Source: Desarmillaria ectypa (lineage: Eukaryota > Basidiomycota > Agaricomycetes > Agaricales > Physalacriaceae). Taken from it: a stretch of DNA of 64,000 bases. Both the position numbers and the translations under genes were made by a program. Positions 12,670-23,639 of the stretch are shown in pieces; the first letter of the stretch is position 1; every line of letters begins with the position of its first letter. The stretch covers positions 3,410,001 to 3,474,000 of the forward strand of contig JAUDYN010000003.1 in NCBI GenBank assembly GCA_030407005.1. The letters are read 5' to 3'. The notes below the pieces were generated by a model, which saw nothing but the letters and a program-made list of their open reading frames with translations, had not been told where the DNA came from and did not search any database.

Positions 12670-14974
12670 GAAAAAGCAAAGACGGAAATCCGGATATTTC
12701 GAAAGCGAGTTCGTAGGGGAAAAAGATTGCTCGAGAAAGTCGCAGAATCGCCTCTGGAACTGGTGTTTGAGGTCAGTTACACCTTACGAGTAACCGCTTC
12801 TGCCTCTGATGACTCTTTAAATTTTCAGCTATCTGGATCCTATTGATCTCGTTCGATTATCTTGTACGACTAAAGAAATCCGTACCCTCCTTCTTCAGAG
12901 ATCTTTTGAGTTCGTTTGGAAGAATGCCCGCGAAAACATCAAGGGTTTACCTCCGTTGCCGAGTTACATGAGCGAACCACATTATGCCAACCTTATTTTC
13001 TTTTATTTTCATAGTCTACTTATTATCCGAACATATTCATAGTGCTGCTCTCAACCCACAACACCCGTGCAATGGGAGGCCGGCGTGAGGTATTGTAAGA
13101 AATGCCCTGAATATTCAGGAACTACGTCGAATTTGATGAACTTTCGTCTATTACTCATGATGTGCAGTTTTACGACGCAATATCCGGACTTTTGGGACGG
13201 TCTCCTCCAATTGGTGCCTCTCTTTGAGCAAAAGGGCTCCGTTGGACGCTGTGCGATTGTCCATATATCTGGCCCTTGTACGCTTGTGTTAACATCGCTG
13301 TTTTCTTCCAGGTTCCCTGAGAATCCGCACCTAGTTTCATACTCCGTCAATACGTCTCTTAGAAAAAGAGTCTCATAAGGTTTTCGATAAATCATGGTTG
13401 ATCCGTAAGAAAGGAGAGCATTTATCACGCCTTGCTGTAAGATCCACTGTCTCACAACTTCATCTGAACACGCATGAATTTTATCACTCATAGAGTGCCC
13501 GAGCCCTCGAACAATGGGCCAAAGAACGAGCTGTCGGTCGTTCATCTGGATTGGAATCTGCCCGATGCGAGAGTGTGCATGATGCTTTGTGCATAAGCAT
13601 ACATATATTCATGCTTAATTTCTTTCCAGAGTCACGGATCGCCTGACCGCTCTAGGTTGGGGGGAGGAAATTGCAAAGCTAGAAGATGTCAGCATTTTAA
13701 AATATCACAAGCTTGTATGGCAACCGAAGCCTCTCACCGACAGAAGTATGTCGCATGTTATAATGGCTTTGACAATTGATAAGCCATTTGTGGAAAGTTT
13801 GGATCAATATATCCGCGAATCTTGTCTGTCATATGAGAAGCCTCGAAGCGAAGCGAATCGAGAACGAGAAACGTACCGCGATTGACCGACGGTGCGCATC
13901 GTTTTTATCAATGTATCGAGAGCTCGCTTCTTCGCTTCCCGGAATTCCTGTGATTCCGAAGTCAGTGGACGTTCTTCTGAGCCAACATTTTTCTGATGCC
14001 ATACTGAACACGCCTCTGTTGGAAGCTGTGACAAAAAAAAACTTAAAGGATCCTTTTTCACAGTTTAAGGAAACTGCGTCTCGATGGCGGGAGGAGAAGG
14101 ATTGTGACCTACAGGAAGTGATGGAGAAATTCGGCTTCGAACCCAATTTTTTCTGGCTACGACTTTTTTTTAACTGCGACTCGTGCGGTCATCGACTCAT
14201 ATATCCTGGCATTCTGGGACACTACTGCTGCACGAAACAGCGACTTGACAAAGAATCGAGGTAAGGACATGTATAATCTGCCATATCATACATGGTACGC
14301 GGACAAGTTGGGGTTCGACAAGGCTACTACTACTATCAAGCTTTGTGGGCTCGACCCGAAGACGGCAACAGCACAAGATATGGATGATATGGATCCTCGG
14401 TTTATATGTTTGCAGTGTTCGACTAATGGACGCTGTGTCATTGGTTGACGAGCGGCAGTGGTCAGTGACTTGGGTTCGATCACAACTGGGACATGTATTG
14501 ATATTCCTCTTCATAGATAATGCACTCTCATGCTGACAACTGGTACTTCTTTTAGAGGAATCTGACATCCAGCAAGCTCAAGATTTAGAGAAGTAGACAA
14601 AGCTCCGCGTCTTCCAAGACATCTTTACATATGAAACCATCAAGTGTACCCATTGCTCGCTCATAAAGGCAAAATCGACACTGCCGCTACACATACTCTC
14701 GGAGTGCTTATTGCCATGAGGCTTTAAAGGGTTATAGCCTTCGTAATTTCACAAAATCTGCAGGCATAACATCAGCGAGGCATTCCCAGAGGAGTGGACG
14801 TGGCCGCTGACTGATATATGACACTTACGTGAGAAAGTCATGCTTACCAAGGTCGAACCAGAGGAAGAAGTGCCGCGCGAGAGCGAGTCTGCTCCCGTCG
14901 ATGATGGAAATACAGAATCAGCGATCGTAACGAAGTCTGCAAGCGAAGATGTGTCGGCTATACAGGAAGAGTAA
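12670..14974 (+). CDS. F-box protein with CxxC motif (copy 2)
   Basis: Coding begins in a basic stretch (RKRVRRGKRLLEKVAE) leading to SPLELVFE. After an intron follow LDPIDLVRLSCTTKEIRTLL and FVWKNARENIKGLPPLP. Next come VQWEAGVRYCKKC, a WGEEIAKLEDVSIL segment and KLVWQPKPLTDRS, as in the other two F-box genes. Then come GLDPKTATAQDMDDMDPRF and ICLQCS, and an acidic tail (KVEPEEEVPRESES) with TAA at 14972-14974. No in-frame ATG lies between the preceding stop and the F-box, so the first exon is probably upstream and was not found. The 13390-13620 stretch between exons fits no conserved block. Confidence 0.6.
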
Positions 14975-15263
14975 CACCTGTTGGATCTGGAAAAGTGATT
15001 TCGGTAATTCGCAACTAGGCAAATAAACGTTTTGTCTGATAGTATGTCCTATGGATGAGCCGCACATGTATCATAAGCAGAAACATTACATATAGTAGTG
15101 GATTGAATGTATGGGGTTGCTGCCGTTTATCACTGTTTAGGACTGCAAGCGCAGTGCTTAAAGCTTCTGGTTGAAATAAAATAGTCCGCATGTCACGTGT
15201 TCGTGTTTACCTCCTTAACATCCATCTCAGTTGGACGACACCTATCCCTTTCACCTGCTCGTC

Positions 15264-16156
15264 ATGGCCAGCGGATTTCGCGTCCCACAAATCAATCTAG
15301 CCACCGTTCTGCAAGCCGACCACCCTATAATCGACCTCAAACTAGAATCTTACGAAAATGAGACGCGCAATTTTCTCAAAAACCTCACTAGATTCAAGGA
15401 ACTGGTCATAACACAGGAGACAGAGGAGAGGGCCGCATTTGCAGCCGAAACGAAGAGGCTGGCCGAGAAGAGCAAGGAGATGGAAGCAGAGACGAATCAA
15501 TGCAAGGTTCGCGAGATTGAGCTGCTTGCAGGTGCGTTCTTCGCCCGCTAGGCTGTCCATGCATGAAACCTTTCCCTTAGATCTTTCCAGGGAAGCACAA
15601 GAGCGGAAAGATGCAGAATATTCTGTTGCAACGTTCAGACGCCAGCTCGCCTCTCTCAAGGAGAAATGTGCTGCCATTGACAGCGAACTTGAAGAGTATC
15701 GTGCTATCACAGCGAACCTTGAGCGAGGTATGCTGTTTATGGTTGCGTGGGCTCTATTGAATATCCATTATTTTCAGAGCGAGAGAAGGAAAGGTCCACG
15801 CTGCAAGTTCATGCCTCAAGCGTGCAGCCTGAATACCAGGCAGTCGAACAGATATTGGGCTTGACGATAGAGGGCATCGACAAGGAGCAGCAGCTTCTTG
15901 TGCGATTCAGGCGTATTGACCTCGGTGATCTAGAGAAGGAATTCAGCTTCGTGTTGGACGTCTCCGGCCCTGGATATAAAGGTGCTTTGCCAATCAACTT
16001 GCGTCGAGCAGAATGCTGACTTGGGAGCTAGTTCTTACTTCATCGCCACCTTTGCCTCAACTTCCTTTCCTTGTGGAGAAGCTTAACCTTACCAAGGATA
16101 TCTATGCGTTTATCCATGCTATGAGACAAGCTTATGCCAAACTAGCAAGAGGTTGA
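15264..16156 (+). CDS. SPC25: Kinetochore protein Spc25
   Basis: ATG 15264 opens MASGFRVPQINLA. A long charged coiled coil spans roughly residues 25-170. The globular C-terminal Spc25 domain reads ILGLTIEGIDKEQQLLVRF, then EFSFVLDVSGPGYKVL, then TSSPPLPQLPFLVEKLN and IYAFIHAMRQAYAKLARG. Three introns (15532-15580, 15728-15777, 15982-16031) join in frame and the stop is 16154-16156. Spc25 pairs with Spc24 at the base of the Ndc80 complex, which links kinetochores to spindle microtubules. The gene is convergent with the sirohaem gene, 83 bases apart. Confidence 0.9.
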
Positions 16157-16239
16157 GGTGCGCGCGTGAGTGGCAAGCTTCTCTATGTTTTATTTTTATT
16201 AAATTTATCTGTACCACTGCTTTGTAAATGTATGCGATG

Positions 16240-18070
16240 CTACAATCCATCATTCCATTCGTTCTGCAACCCTTCCCGTACTCTCCAGCTGTCCTGACCC
16301 AACCATCTAGCAATCCGACCCTCGTCCAAGTCAGCGCTTTCTTCCAAAACTTCAACGTCTCCTTTCCCCCAAAGCGCCGGCACAGCCCATCCAACGACAA
16401 GCATACCTGGCGGTCTCTGTTCGCCAACGCTATCTAGTGCTCTGACGATGTCCTTGAGCGTAGAGTCGACGACGCGCTGGTCTGGCATTGATGCCCGCTC
16501 AATAAGGGCAATCGGAGTATGGGAAGGATAGGCGGGACCGTCGCGTCGTGCACACTCAGCGTCAATGAGGGTGCTGACGACTTGGGGTAATCGAGCTACG
16601 CCCATAAGTATGATCAACGTCCTTCCTCGCTCGTACCCAGGCAGCTGGACTTGTTTTCCCTTTCTTCCAACTCCAGTGCACACGATGAAAGATTCAGCTG
16701 CACCCCGCTGTGTTACCGGGATTCCTGCAAACGTAGGCCCAGCCAGCGCCGAGCTGAGTCCTGGAACGACGATAGGTTCGAAGCCATGTGAGCGGAAGTA
16801 GAGGACCTCTTCCCCGGCACGTCCATATACTACAGGGTCACCTTGCTTAAGCTGCTCACAGTTAGTCGCTGTTATACATTACGGCAATGAAATACGGTAC
16901 CCGCACGACAGTCAGTCCCTTTCGAGCCGCCTCAACCGCAGCCTCCATCATCTCGTTTTGCGCACCATCTGCATTCCCGGGGAATTTTTTGGCGATTCGC
17001 ACTTCTACCCCTGACGGAATGAGAGCCAGGACTGCGTCAGGAACAAGCTTGTCAGATAGGACAAGGTCAGCGAGCTTTGTGAGTGCGTTGTAGGTAGCCT
17101 GTGTGAGCAATGATGGATGGCCAGGCCCTGAACCCACGAGAAGAATTCGACCTGGCCGTCGGATGTCCAAAGAATGTAACGATGGGGTGGCCACTGCCGC
17201 GGAGCTTTCCTGATTCTCCCCCGACAGCACCTGCTCCATGTCCTTCTCTGTCAAGCTCGCAAGCTTGGACAATGGCCAATACTCGCTAACCTGCGCCACC
17301 CACTTCATCCTCCTCCTCGCGCTCTCCACAACAGTCTCTGATGAACTCCGTTGTGGAACCGGTCGATTTGGCGTTGAGACACCACTATCGTCGAAACAAT
17401 CCTCATATACAGCGCTATCGCCCGATTTCGCCAAGGATCTGAGCTTGCCAACATTTTCGACGGCCAATCCTACTTCCTTTGGCAGCTTGGCTACGATCTC
17501 CCTTCTCAGCCTCCCTGCTAAGCGGCACCCCTGCCCATTCGTGGTCACCCCGATCTGGAGAGGCGTGCGTTCCCCGGATGGGTCCTCAAATCGATATGAT
17601 GAAGTGAAGGAAAAGTCGCACAGGTGCGGCATGTCGGTGGTGTTGACGGGGATGTTCCGGGATGCGCAAGCTTGGTAGATGCGTTCGGCTGAGGAACAGG
17701 GTCGCCTTTGAGTTTCATCGTTCAAGATGGTGTCGGTGGTGACGACGAAGGCAATTCCAGGAGTCGAATCTAAGAAGCCTTCGAGGGCTTGGACGTCATC
17801 GCCGTCGGTTTCGGTTTTGGAGGGACCCGGAAGGGAATCCCACTCTACGAAAGAGACCTGACCGTGCTCGACCCTCCATCGTATTTCATCACATGCCGTC
17901 TTCAGGCCTCCCTTTGCTAGTACGACGACTTTCGAGTCAGCTTCGAGTGCCGAGAAAACTCGAGAGGCTGCTAATGAGCCGGAACCGATTATCAGAGTCG
18001 TTTTGCGCTCTAAGCGAAAGGAGAGGACTAGGGAAGCGCCGCCTTTGGGGCATGGGTATGATGTCTGCAT
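16240..18070 (-). CDS. Fused precorrin-2 dehydrogenase / uroporphyrinogen-III methyltransferase
   Basis: ATG 18070 (MQTSYPCPKGG) is the first methionine. The N-terminal third is a Rossmann fold of Met8 type: TTLIIGSGSLAASR and later NIPVNTTDMPHLCDFSF. The C-terminal half is an SUMT/CobA methyltransferase: GRILLVGSGPGHPSLLTQA, then LKQGDPVVYGRAGEE across the intron 16852-16900, then GLSSALAGPTFAGIPVTQRG. It ends LQNEWNDGL at 16240. Together these domains would convert uroporphyrinogen III to sirohydrochlorin, for the sirohaem of sulphite and nitrite reductases. Baker's yeast splits these steps between Met1 and Met8. The intron contains a clear GACTAAC branch-site-like word. Confidence 0.88.
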
Positions 18071-18741
18071 GGTAAGGAAGGAAAGAGTACGACAGTCATC
18101 GAAATTTTCGATGAGTTTGAAGCCAAGTCGCAACGAATCGCAATGATGAGCAATTTTGGTCGGCCCGGAATTCCGGGACGGATTATTGCATGATTTGCGG
18201 GGTTAGGGTTACTCCTTCCTGCACCTGGGCCCCCGCGTGCAAGCAGGTCCTGACCCGAGAAGCGTTGTATACTGTTGGGTGGGTAATATGTAACTTCGAT
18301 ATTTCATCTGCAATGCATCGATACTACGCTACTCAGAACCATGGTTCTTTGTTCATATTCTGCAGCGTCGCTTGAACTTGAAGCGCGTGCGTGCTGGATA
18401 CAAACCTTGTGCCAAGTGCTACCCGGAACACTGTGTTTAGATTGCTTGTGTCTAGACTCCATGTCCAATAATTCAATGGCTTACCCAAGTCTGGAATTAT
18501 GTACAAACACACGTCATTGGAGCTTCATATCAACCACTCATTAAACGCTTGCCTGCTAATCTACTCCGAGAAGGCTGAAAGACGGTAGCTGTTTGATCAT
18601 TATTTTACAGGAATAACCGCATAACAGAATAAGGGGAATAAGTGTCGTAAATATTATCATACAATTGCGTATCGTTCCCAACGGAGAAAGGTACATCATT
18701 TTTATCCAAGAATGAATTGCGTAAATTGACCGTGTGCCTGC
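18071..18741. other. Intergenic spacer
   Basis: No conserved gene, RNA or repeat is recognisable. It contains the upstream region of the minus-strand sirohaem gene and the 3' flank of the MARVEL gene. Confidence 0.5.
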
Positions 18742-19504
18742 TTATACGCTAACAAGACCTCCTCGGTAGCCGTCGCCGCGTCGGGCGGCCTGGATGCCTC
18801 GGAAAATCACGAAAAATATGGCCAAGGTAGCCAATGCCCTGAAATAATATCAGAATGGGGTGCCTCTGAGCGTATGAATACGAACCATTCTATCCAACAG
18901 AATGCCTCAAGTGCATTGAGTTGACCACAGTAAACGAACACATCCTGAGTTCTGCAAAAACGTGTGAGACCTCGAAGAGTATATACAGCAGCTAACTCAC
19001 TTGCAGTTCAAACCTCCTCCAAGATTTTGGGTTACGGCTGCTGCGGCTGCGGTCCAGATAACCCAGGTAAGGAAAAGACTGGAGGTGTCCTGATGAGCAT
19101 GTATATGATGGTGACGCACATAACACGTACAAGATGAGGTGAGACGCAATGCTAGTGAGCACCGATCCTGTGGCGGAATGCAAGAATAGAACCATGTAGA
19201 ATGTGCAGAATACAACAGTCCATGTTGAGGCGAACAGGACGTATCGGACACGATCTCTTTGGGATATTCCGTTCTGATGTCCATGCTTGTTGAATTGGGA
19301 AGTTAACCACGCGGATATTGAGAGCTGCGAGAATGCCTGGTAAGAACAATGTGTGCAGTGTCGAATACATGTACTCACTGTGATGATTCCGAAGAGAATG
19401 AGGAGACCGAAGACGACTGCAAAAACGGCGTTAGTGGGCGCACAGAAGCGAGAAGCTGTCAACGCACTCGGATGACCCCGTCGTACGTGCGAGTCGAGTG
19501 CCAT
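18742..19504 (-). CDS. MARVEL-domain membrane protein
   Basis: ATG 19504 (MALDSHVRRGHP) is followed by an intron and then the first membrane segment (IVFGLLILFGIITV). Next come SAWLTSQFN, RDRVRYVLFASTWTVVF, the third helix ending LFLTWVIWTAAAAAVTQ, and NLGGGLNC. A last exon gives ALEAFCWIEW and ALATLAIFFVIFRG, ending RRGDGYRGGLVSV with the stop at 18742-18744. Four hydrophobic helices, the RDRVRY and GGGLNC signatures and the basic C-terminus fit the MARVEL family of fungal small membrane proteins, which associate with membrane subdomains. The malic enzyme starts 320 bases away on the other strand, so the two may share a promoter region. Confidence 0.75.
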
Positions 19505-19824
19505 TTCAAAGACGTTACTGTAGATATTGTGTTTGTCGTAGAAGGGAGGAGTATAAGATGTCGTGGGGCGTAACAGAAAACGTCAGACTTTTATGAAGCC
19601 AAGTGGTGAGATTGCAATTTCAACATGACGTCACCCGGATATCCGGTCCCTACACGTGACTACAGATCATGAGAAACTCCATCTCACTCTAGTCCGGAGC
19701 TCGGTGTGGAACCAGAGTAAGACAATTCAAATATCCCCTCGGGCCGGGGTGGATCATACGCTAAAAATACTTCCGATGAAGTGCTTAGTTGAAATTGCAT
19801 CATTGCTCTTGATATTCATCCACC

Positions 19825-22269
19825 ATGGCCTACTCCAAGACACAGTACAATGTCTCTCTTCGGGGAGACGCGATACTAACCAGCTCCAGATGGAACAAGG
19901 GCACTGCCTTCTCCCTTGCTGAGCGCAAGGCCTTTGGTCTCACTGGGAGATTGCCGTATCGCGTCAATACTCTTGATGAGCAATGCGAACGCGCTTACGA
20001 CCAACTACAATCTCGGGACTCACCTATACGCAAGAATTCATTCTTGCAGAGCTTGAAGGATCAGAATTGGGTGCTTTACTTTGCGTTGTTATCAAGGCAT
20101 CTCAGCGAACTCGTACCTATCATCTATACGCCGACCGAGGTGAGTGTTCCAGACCTGCATATTAGTGGGCTTGCCACGTCGTCTCGATACGCGGGAACAG
20201 CGACAACCTGGTCTTGTTTTGGTCATCAGTGTCACCCACGCAACCGGCAATCTTCTTCTGCCAGTGGGCGTTCCGGCTTCAAAGATGCGTTCAACCTTCT
20301 GTTTTCAGTGAACTCGGGGTAACAAGGGAACATTATGTGATGCGGATCTATTCAGTCTATAAGCGTCCATTGTGGCTGGAAGCTCTGTATGCCATGTCTT
20401 CTCTTAACCTTCTTGGACTACACCGGTAACATTTGTCGTCAAATTCCCTTCCGTTTCGTAAACCAGTTCTATGCAACGTTTACTCTACACAACTCGCAGC
20501 AACAAACACGAGTCGTGTTCACGACAGTTATCCGCGATGGTGGCAAGCCCACACGCAGACAACTGACATTTCTCTAACAGGCTGAAGCAATCGCCAACTA
20601 TTCCCATCTTTTCCGGAGGAGCGAGGGATTGTATCTGACCTTTCCCGATCAAGACACTATGGAGCAAGACTTTCTCGAACAGATAAGAGGCCGAAGCATT
20701 GATCTCATTGTGTGCTCCGACGCGGAGGCTATTCTTGGCATTGGCGATCAAGGTGTCGGGGTATGCCTGACCACCTATTTGCTCTATCATCGTGCTGATT
20801 TTGTTGCAGGGAATCGGAGTAGGTGTCTAAGACACAGTTCGAATCGTAGGGTTTATCTGTTTTGCAGATTTCTGCCGCCAAGTCGGTAATATACACGTGC
20901 GTCGATTACCATCATCGAATCAGTGGACGACTCCAACTGATTACGATATCAGACTCATAGGAGGCATTGATCCTTCTAGAGCTCTTGCCGTTACGCTTGA
21001 CGTCGGGACGGACAACGAGGATCTTCTCAACGACGAACTTTACGTGGTGAGTATACCGTTGCCAAACTCAAAGCGAAAACTCACTATGACTTTAGGGCTG
21101 GCCCAACAAGCGTATCCGTGGAGAGCAATATGACCAATTTATCGACAAGTTTGTGCAGCTTGTCCGAAAATACTTTCCTCATTGTCTACTCCACTTCGAG
21201 GACTTTGGTGTGACGAATGCCCAACGTATCCTCGAACGCTATCGAGACACTCATTCAGTTTTCAACGACGACATGTAAGAGGCTCAAGCCACCACTGTTA
21301 TTGTTTTTAACGCTTCCTCTATTTAGCCAAGGAACTGGTGCAGTCACTCTCTCTTGCGTCATGTCTGCAATTGGCATAACGAAGACCGAGCTCTGTGATC
21401 AGCGATTCATCATCTACGGTGCAGGCTCCGCCGGGTTGGGCATCACTAAGCAGTTGCGTGATGCCATGGTTGCTACAGATGGCACTCTAGAAGAAGAGGC
21501 TAATGCCAAATTCTGGCTCGTCGACAAACACGGGCTCATCAGACAGAGTACACCTGATGTTCGTAAGGACCTTCACGCATTCATTCGATCGGACGAGGAA
21601 TGGTCATCGTTCACCGGCGAGGTCGGTCTCCTGGATATAGTCAAGCAAGTCAAGCCGACGGTGCTGATTGGGTGCTCGACTCATGCGGGTGCTTTCACGG
21701 AAGAGGTCGTGAAGACGATGGCGGCACACTGCGAGAGACCTATCATCCTACCTCTGTCAAACCCGAGCCGATTAATTGAGGTCGATCCGAGCGACGCGAA
21801 TGAGTGGACGGGTGGGAAGGCGTTGCTGGCCACGGGTAGTCCATTTGCTCCGGCCAAGATGCCGAATGGAAAGGATTATATCATTGCTGAGTGTAACAGT
21901 ATGTCGGTTTTTCTTGTTTCCTTTACTTTGGCATTGATCATCTTAGATGCACTGATCTATCCTGGTCTTGGATTTGGTGCTATGCTCTGTCAGTCTCGCA
22001 AGATGACGGACACGATGATTATCGCGGGGGCGCGCAGACTGGCATCTTTGTCGCCAGCATTGAAAGATCCAGATGATGCACTTTTGCCAGACTTTGGAGA
22101 CGCGCCTCAGGTGAACTTTGAGGTTGCTGTTGCTGTTGCTGAGCAAGGGATCGAAGAGGGAAGTGCGGGTGTTGACTGGTCGAAGGAAGAAGTACGAGCC
22201 AAGGCAAAGGCAAAGTTGTGGGAGCCTGTATATGCTGAGTATGTGTATGACACGCATGGGGAAGCCTAG
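19825..22269 (+). CDS. NAD(P)-dependent malic enzyme
   Basis: ATG 19825 opens MAYSKTQYNVSL. Family blocks follow in order: RWNKGTAFSLAERKAFGL, VLYFALLSRHLSELVPIIY, TPTE joined across a long intron to AEAIANYSHLFRRSEGLYL, SIDLIVCSDAEAILGIGDQG, VG-GIG-ISAAKS, LIGGIDPSRALAVTLDVG, FEDFGVTNAQRIL, FNDDIQGTGAVTL, and the nucleotide-binding GAGSAGLGI. The stop is 22267-22269. The enzyme decarboxylates malate to pyruvate and reduces NAD+ or NADP+; coenzyme choice and location are not clear from the sequence. Two features are unusual: a 441-base intron (20140-20580) and a 9-base exon (20810-20818) coding Gly-Ile-Gly. All blocks needed for activity are present. Confidence 0.9.
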
Positions 22270-22391
22270 ACATGGAGAGGTTGGTATACTATAGAACAAT
22301 TAGGAGAACAGTTCATTTTGGTCGCGGCCGGATTTAATCATTGTCGCGTCGCGTGGTTTTGCAAATTCGTACTGCTTCTTTGACGTCAACC

Positions 22392-23462
22392 ATGGCCAGC
22401 ATGGAGCAGATGGCTAACATGATGGGGAATATGGATTTTCTTTGGAGATCTCACGAAGGGAGCGAAAAAGCTAATGGCTGCTGAAAAGAAAGGCCACATC
22501 CCTGATGACCTTGATTTTGGTGTCATGCCCGTCTGCGAGTCGTGCAAACAGGACATTGTTTCGCCAAAGAAACCACAGCTGGTGACGGACTGTGGGCGGG
22601 AGATGGATAGTTGGGACGCTTGGCACGAATGGCGGAAGCTTCCCAAGGAATCTCCAGCTGCGCTGCTTATGAGCTTTCTCCTGAGCGCGTATTGGTTGAT
22701 TGTGCATTGTATGAAGATGACCCATCCTAGTGCAGGGAGTGCGGGAAAGCGAGTAACGCTTCGCATCCATGCGATTGGTGCTGAAGTGGAATTGAATTAC
22801 CTTCCATCATGAGTAGAAAATTTATTCAGCAAGCGGGGACTGAGGGTATTTCTATTAGGTTCTCTGAGATAGCACTCTTGTTGCCATACCATGACATCAA
22901 GCTTGTGCTCTTTGGTCAGAGCGTCCAGAAACTCGTCAAAGAAGCGAAGAAATCCCACCCACAATCCCTCGTCGCCAAATCATCCACCTCTTCCCCAGTC
23001 TTTGTGTATAAAGCTCCGAAGGAATGCGGAAGCGGCTCCATCGAGATATTCCTGCACGGAGATTCGCCCACCTGGTCCCCAGAGATAATGAGTCCCACTG
23101 GACGCCCTGACGGGATCATCGCGTTCAATGCCGGCCTTGGGTCGTACCGAGAATGGATCCCTGTCATCCAGGCGGCGCATTTGGAGTCACTTCCTTTTGT
23201 TGTCACTGAATACGCGGAGCAGTTCTGTGAACAACAGCGTTCTACGTTTCCGCGGATGTTAGGTCCTCGTGTGCCTGTGAGGAAGGAATACACGATAGAG
23301 TTGAACCCATTCCAGAGGCCGGGGCAGCGCGGTATACTGATGTACCACTTGCCTAATGTGGTGAATGGGTGTACGCTGGTGGTGTGGAAGTCGGATGTTG
23401 ATATCAAGCCTGGTAGTGAACTTGGAGCCGTGGAACGAGAGAGTCTAGAGGAGTTGGACTGA
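22392..23462 (+). pseudogene. MSS51-C-domain protein with two lesions
   Basis: ATG 22392 gives MASMEQMANMMGNMDFL, after which the conserved continuation (GDLTKGAKKLMAAEKKG) is in another frame. Removing one T at about 22440 would restore it. A long conserved exon follows: PDDLDFGVMPVCESCKQD, DSWDAWHEWRKLP and THPSAGSAGKRVTL, up to EVELNYLPS. A 50-base intron (22809-22858, ending TTAG) then precedes FSEIALLLPYHDIKLVLFG, but its donor reads ATGAGT where GTGAGT is expected. The C-terminal part includes KAPKECGSG, VTEYAEQ and ELNPFQRPGQRG. Family members resemble the C-terminal domain of Mss51, a yeast translational activator of mitochondrial COX1. It is either a young pseudogene or a gene with an AT-AG intron plus a sequence error. 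Confidence 0.65.
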
Positions 23463-23639
23463 TTTCTGTAATATATAATCGCGAGTAGAGGAGATATTAG
23501 TAACAGAAACCCAATGAATTGAATATGTAACCGGCCTGTAAACAGGATGCCCAGACGAAGTTATGATGGAGTCATGTGATCGTGTACGAGGTACACCAGT
23601 CTCAGGGGCTGGCCTCTTCGATGTGGGATTAGCCCCTTG

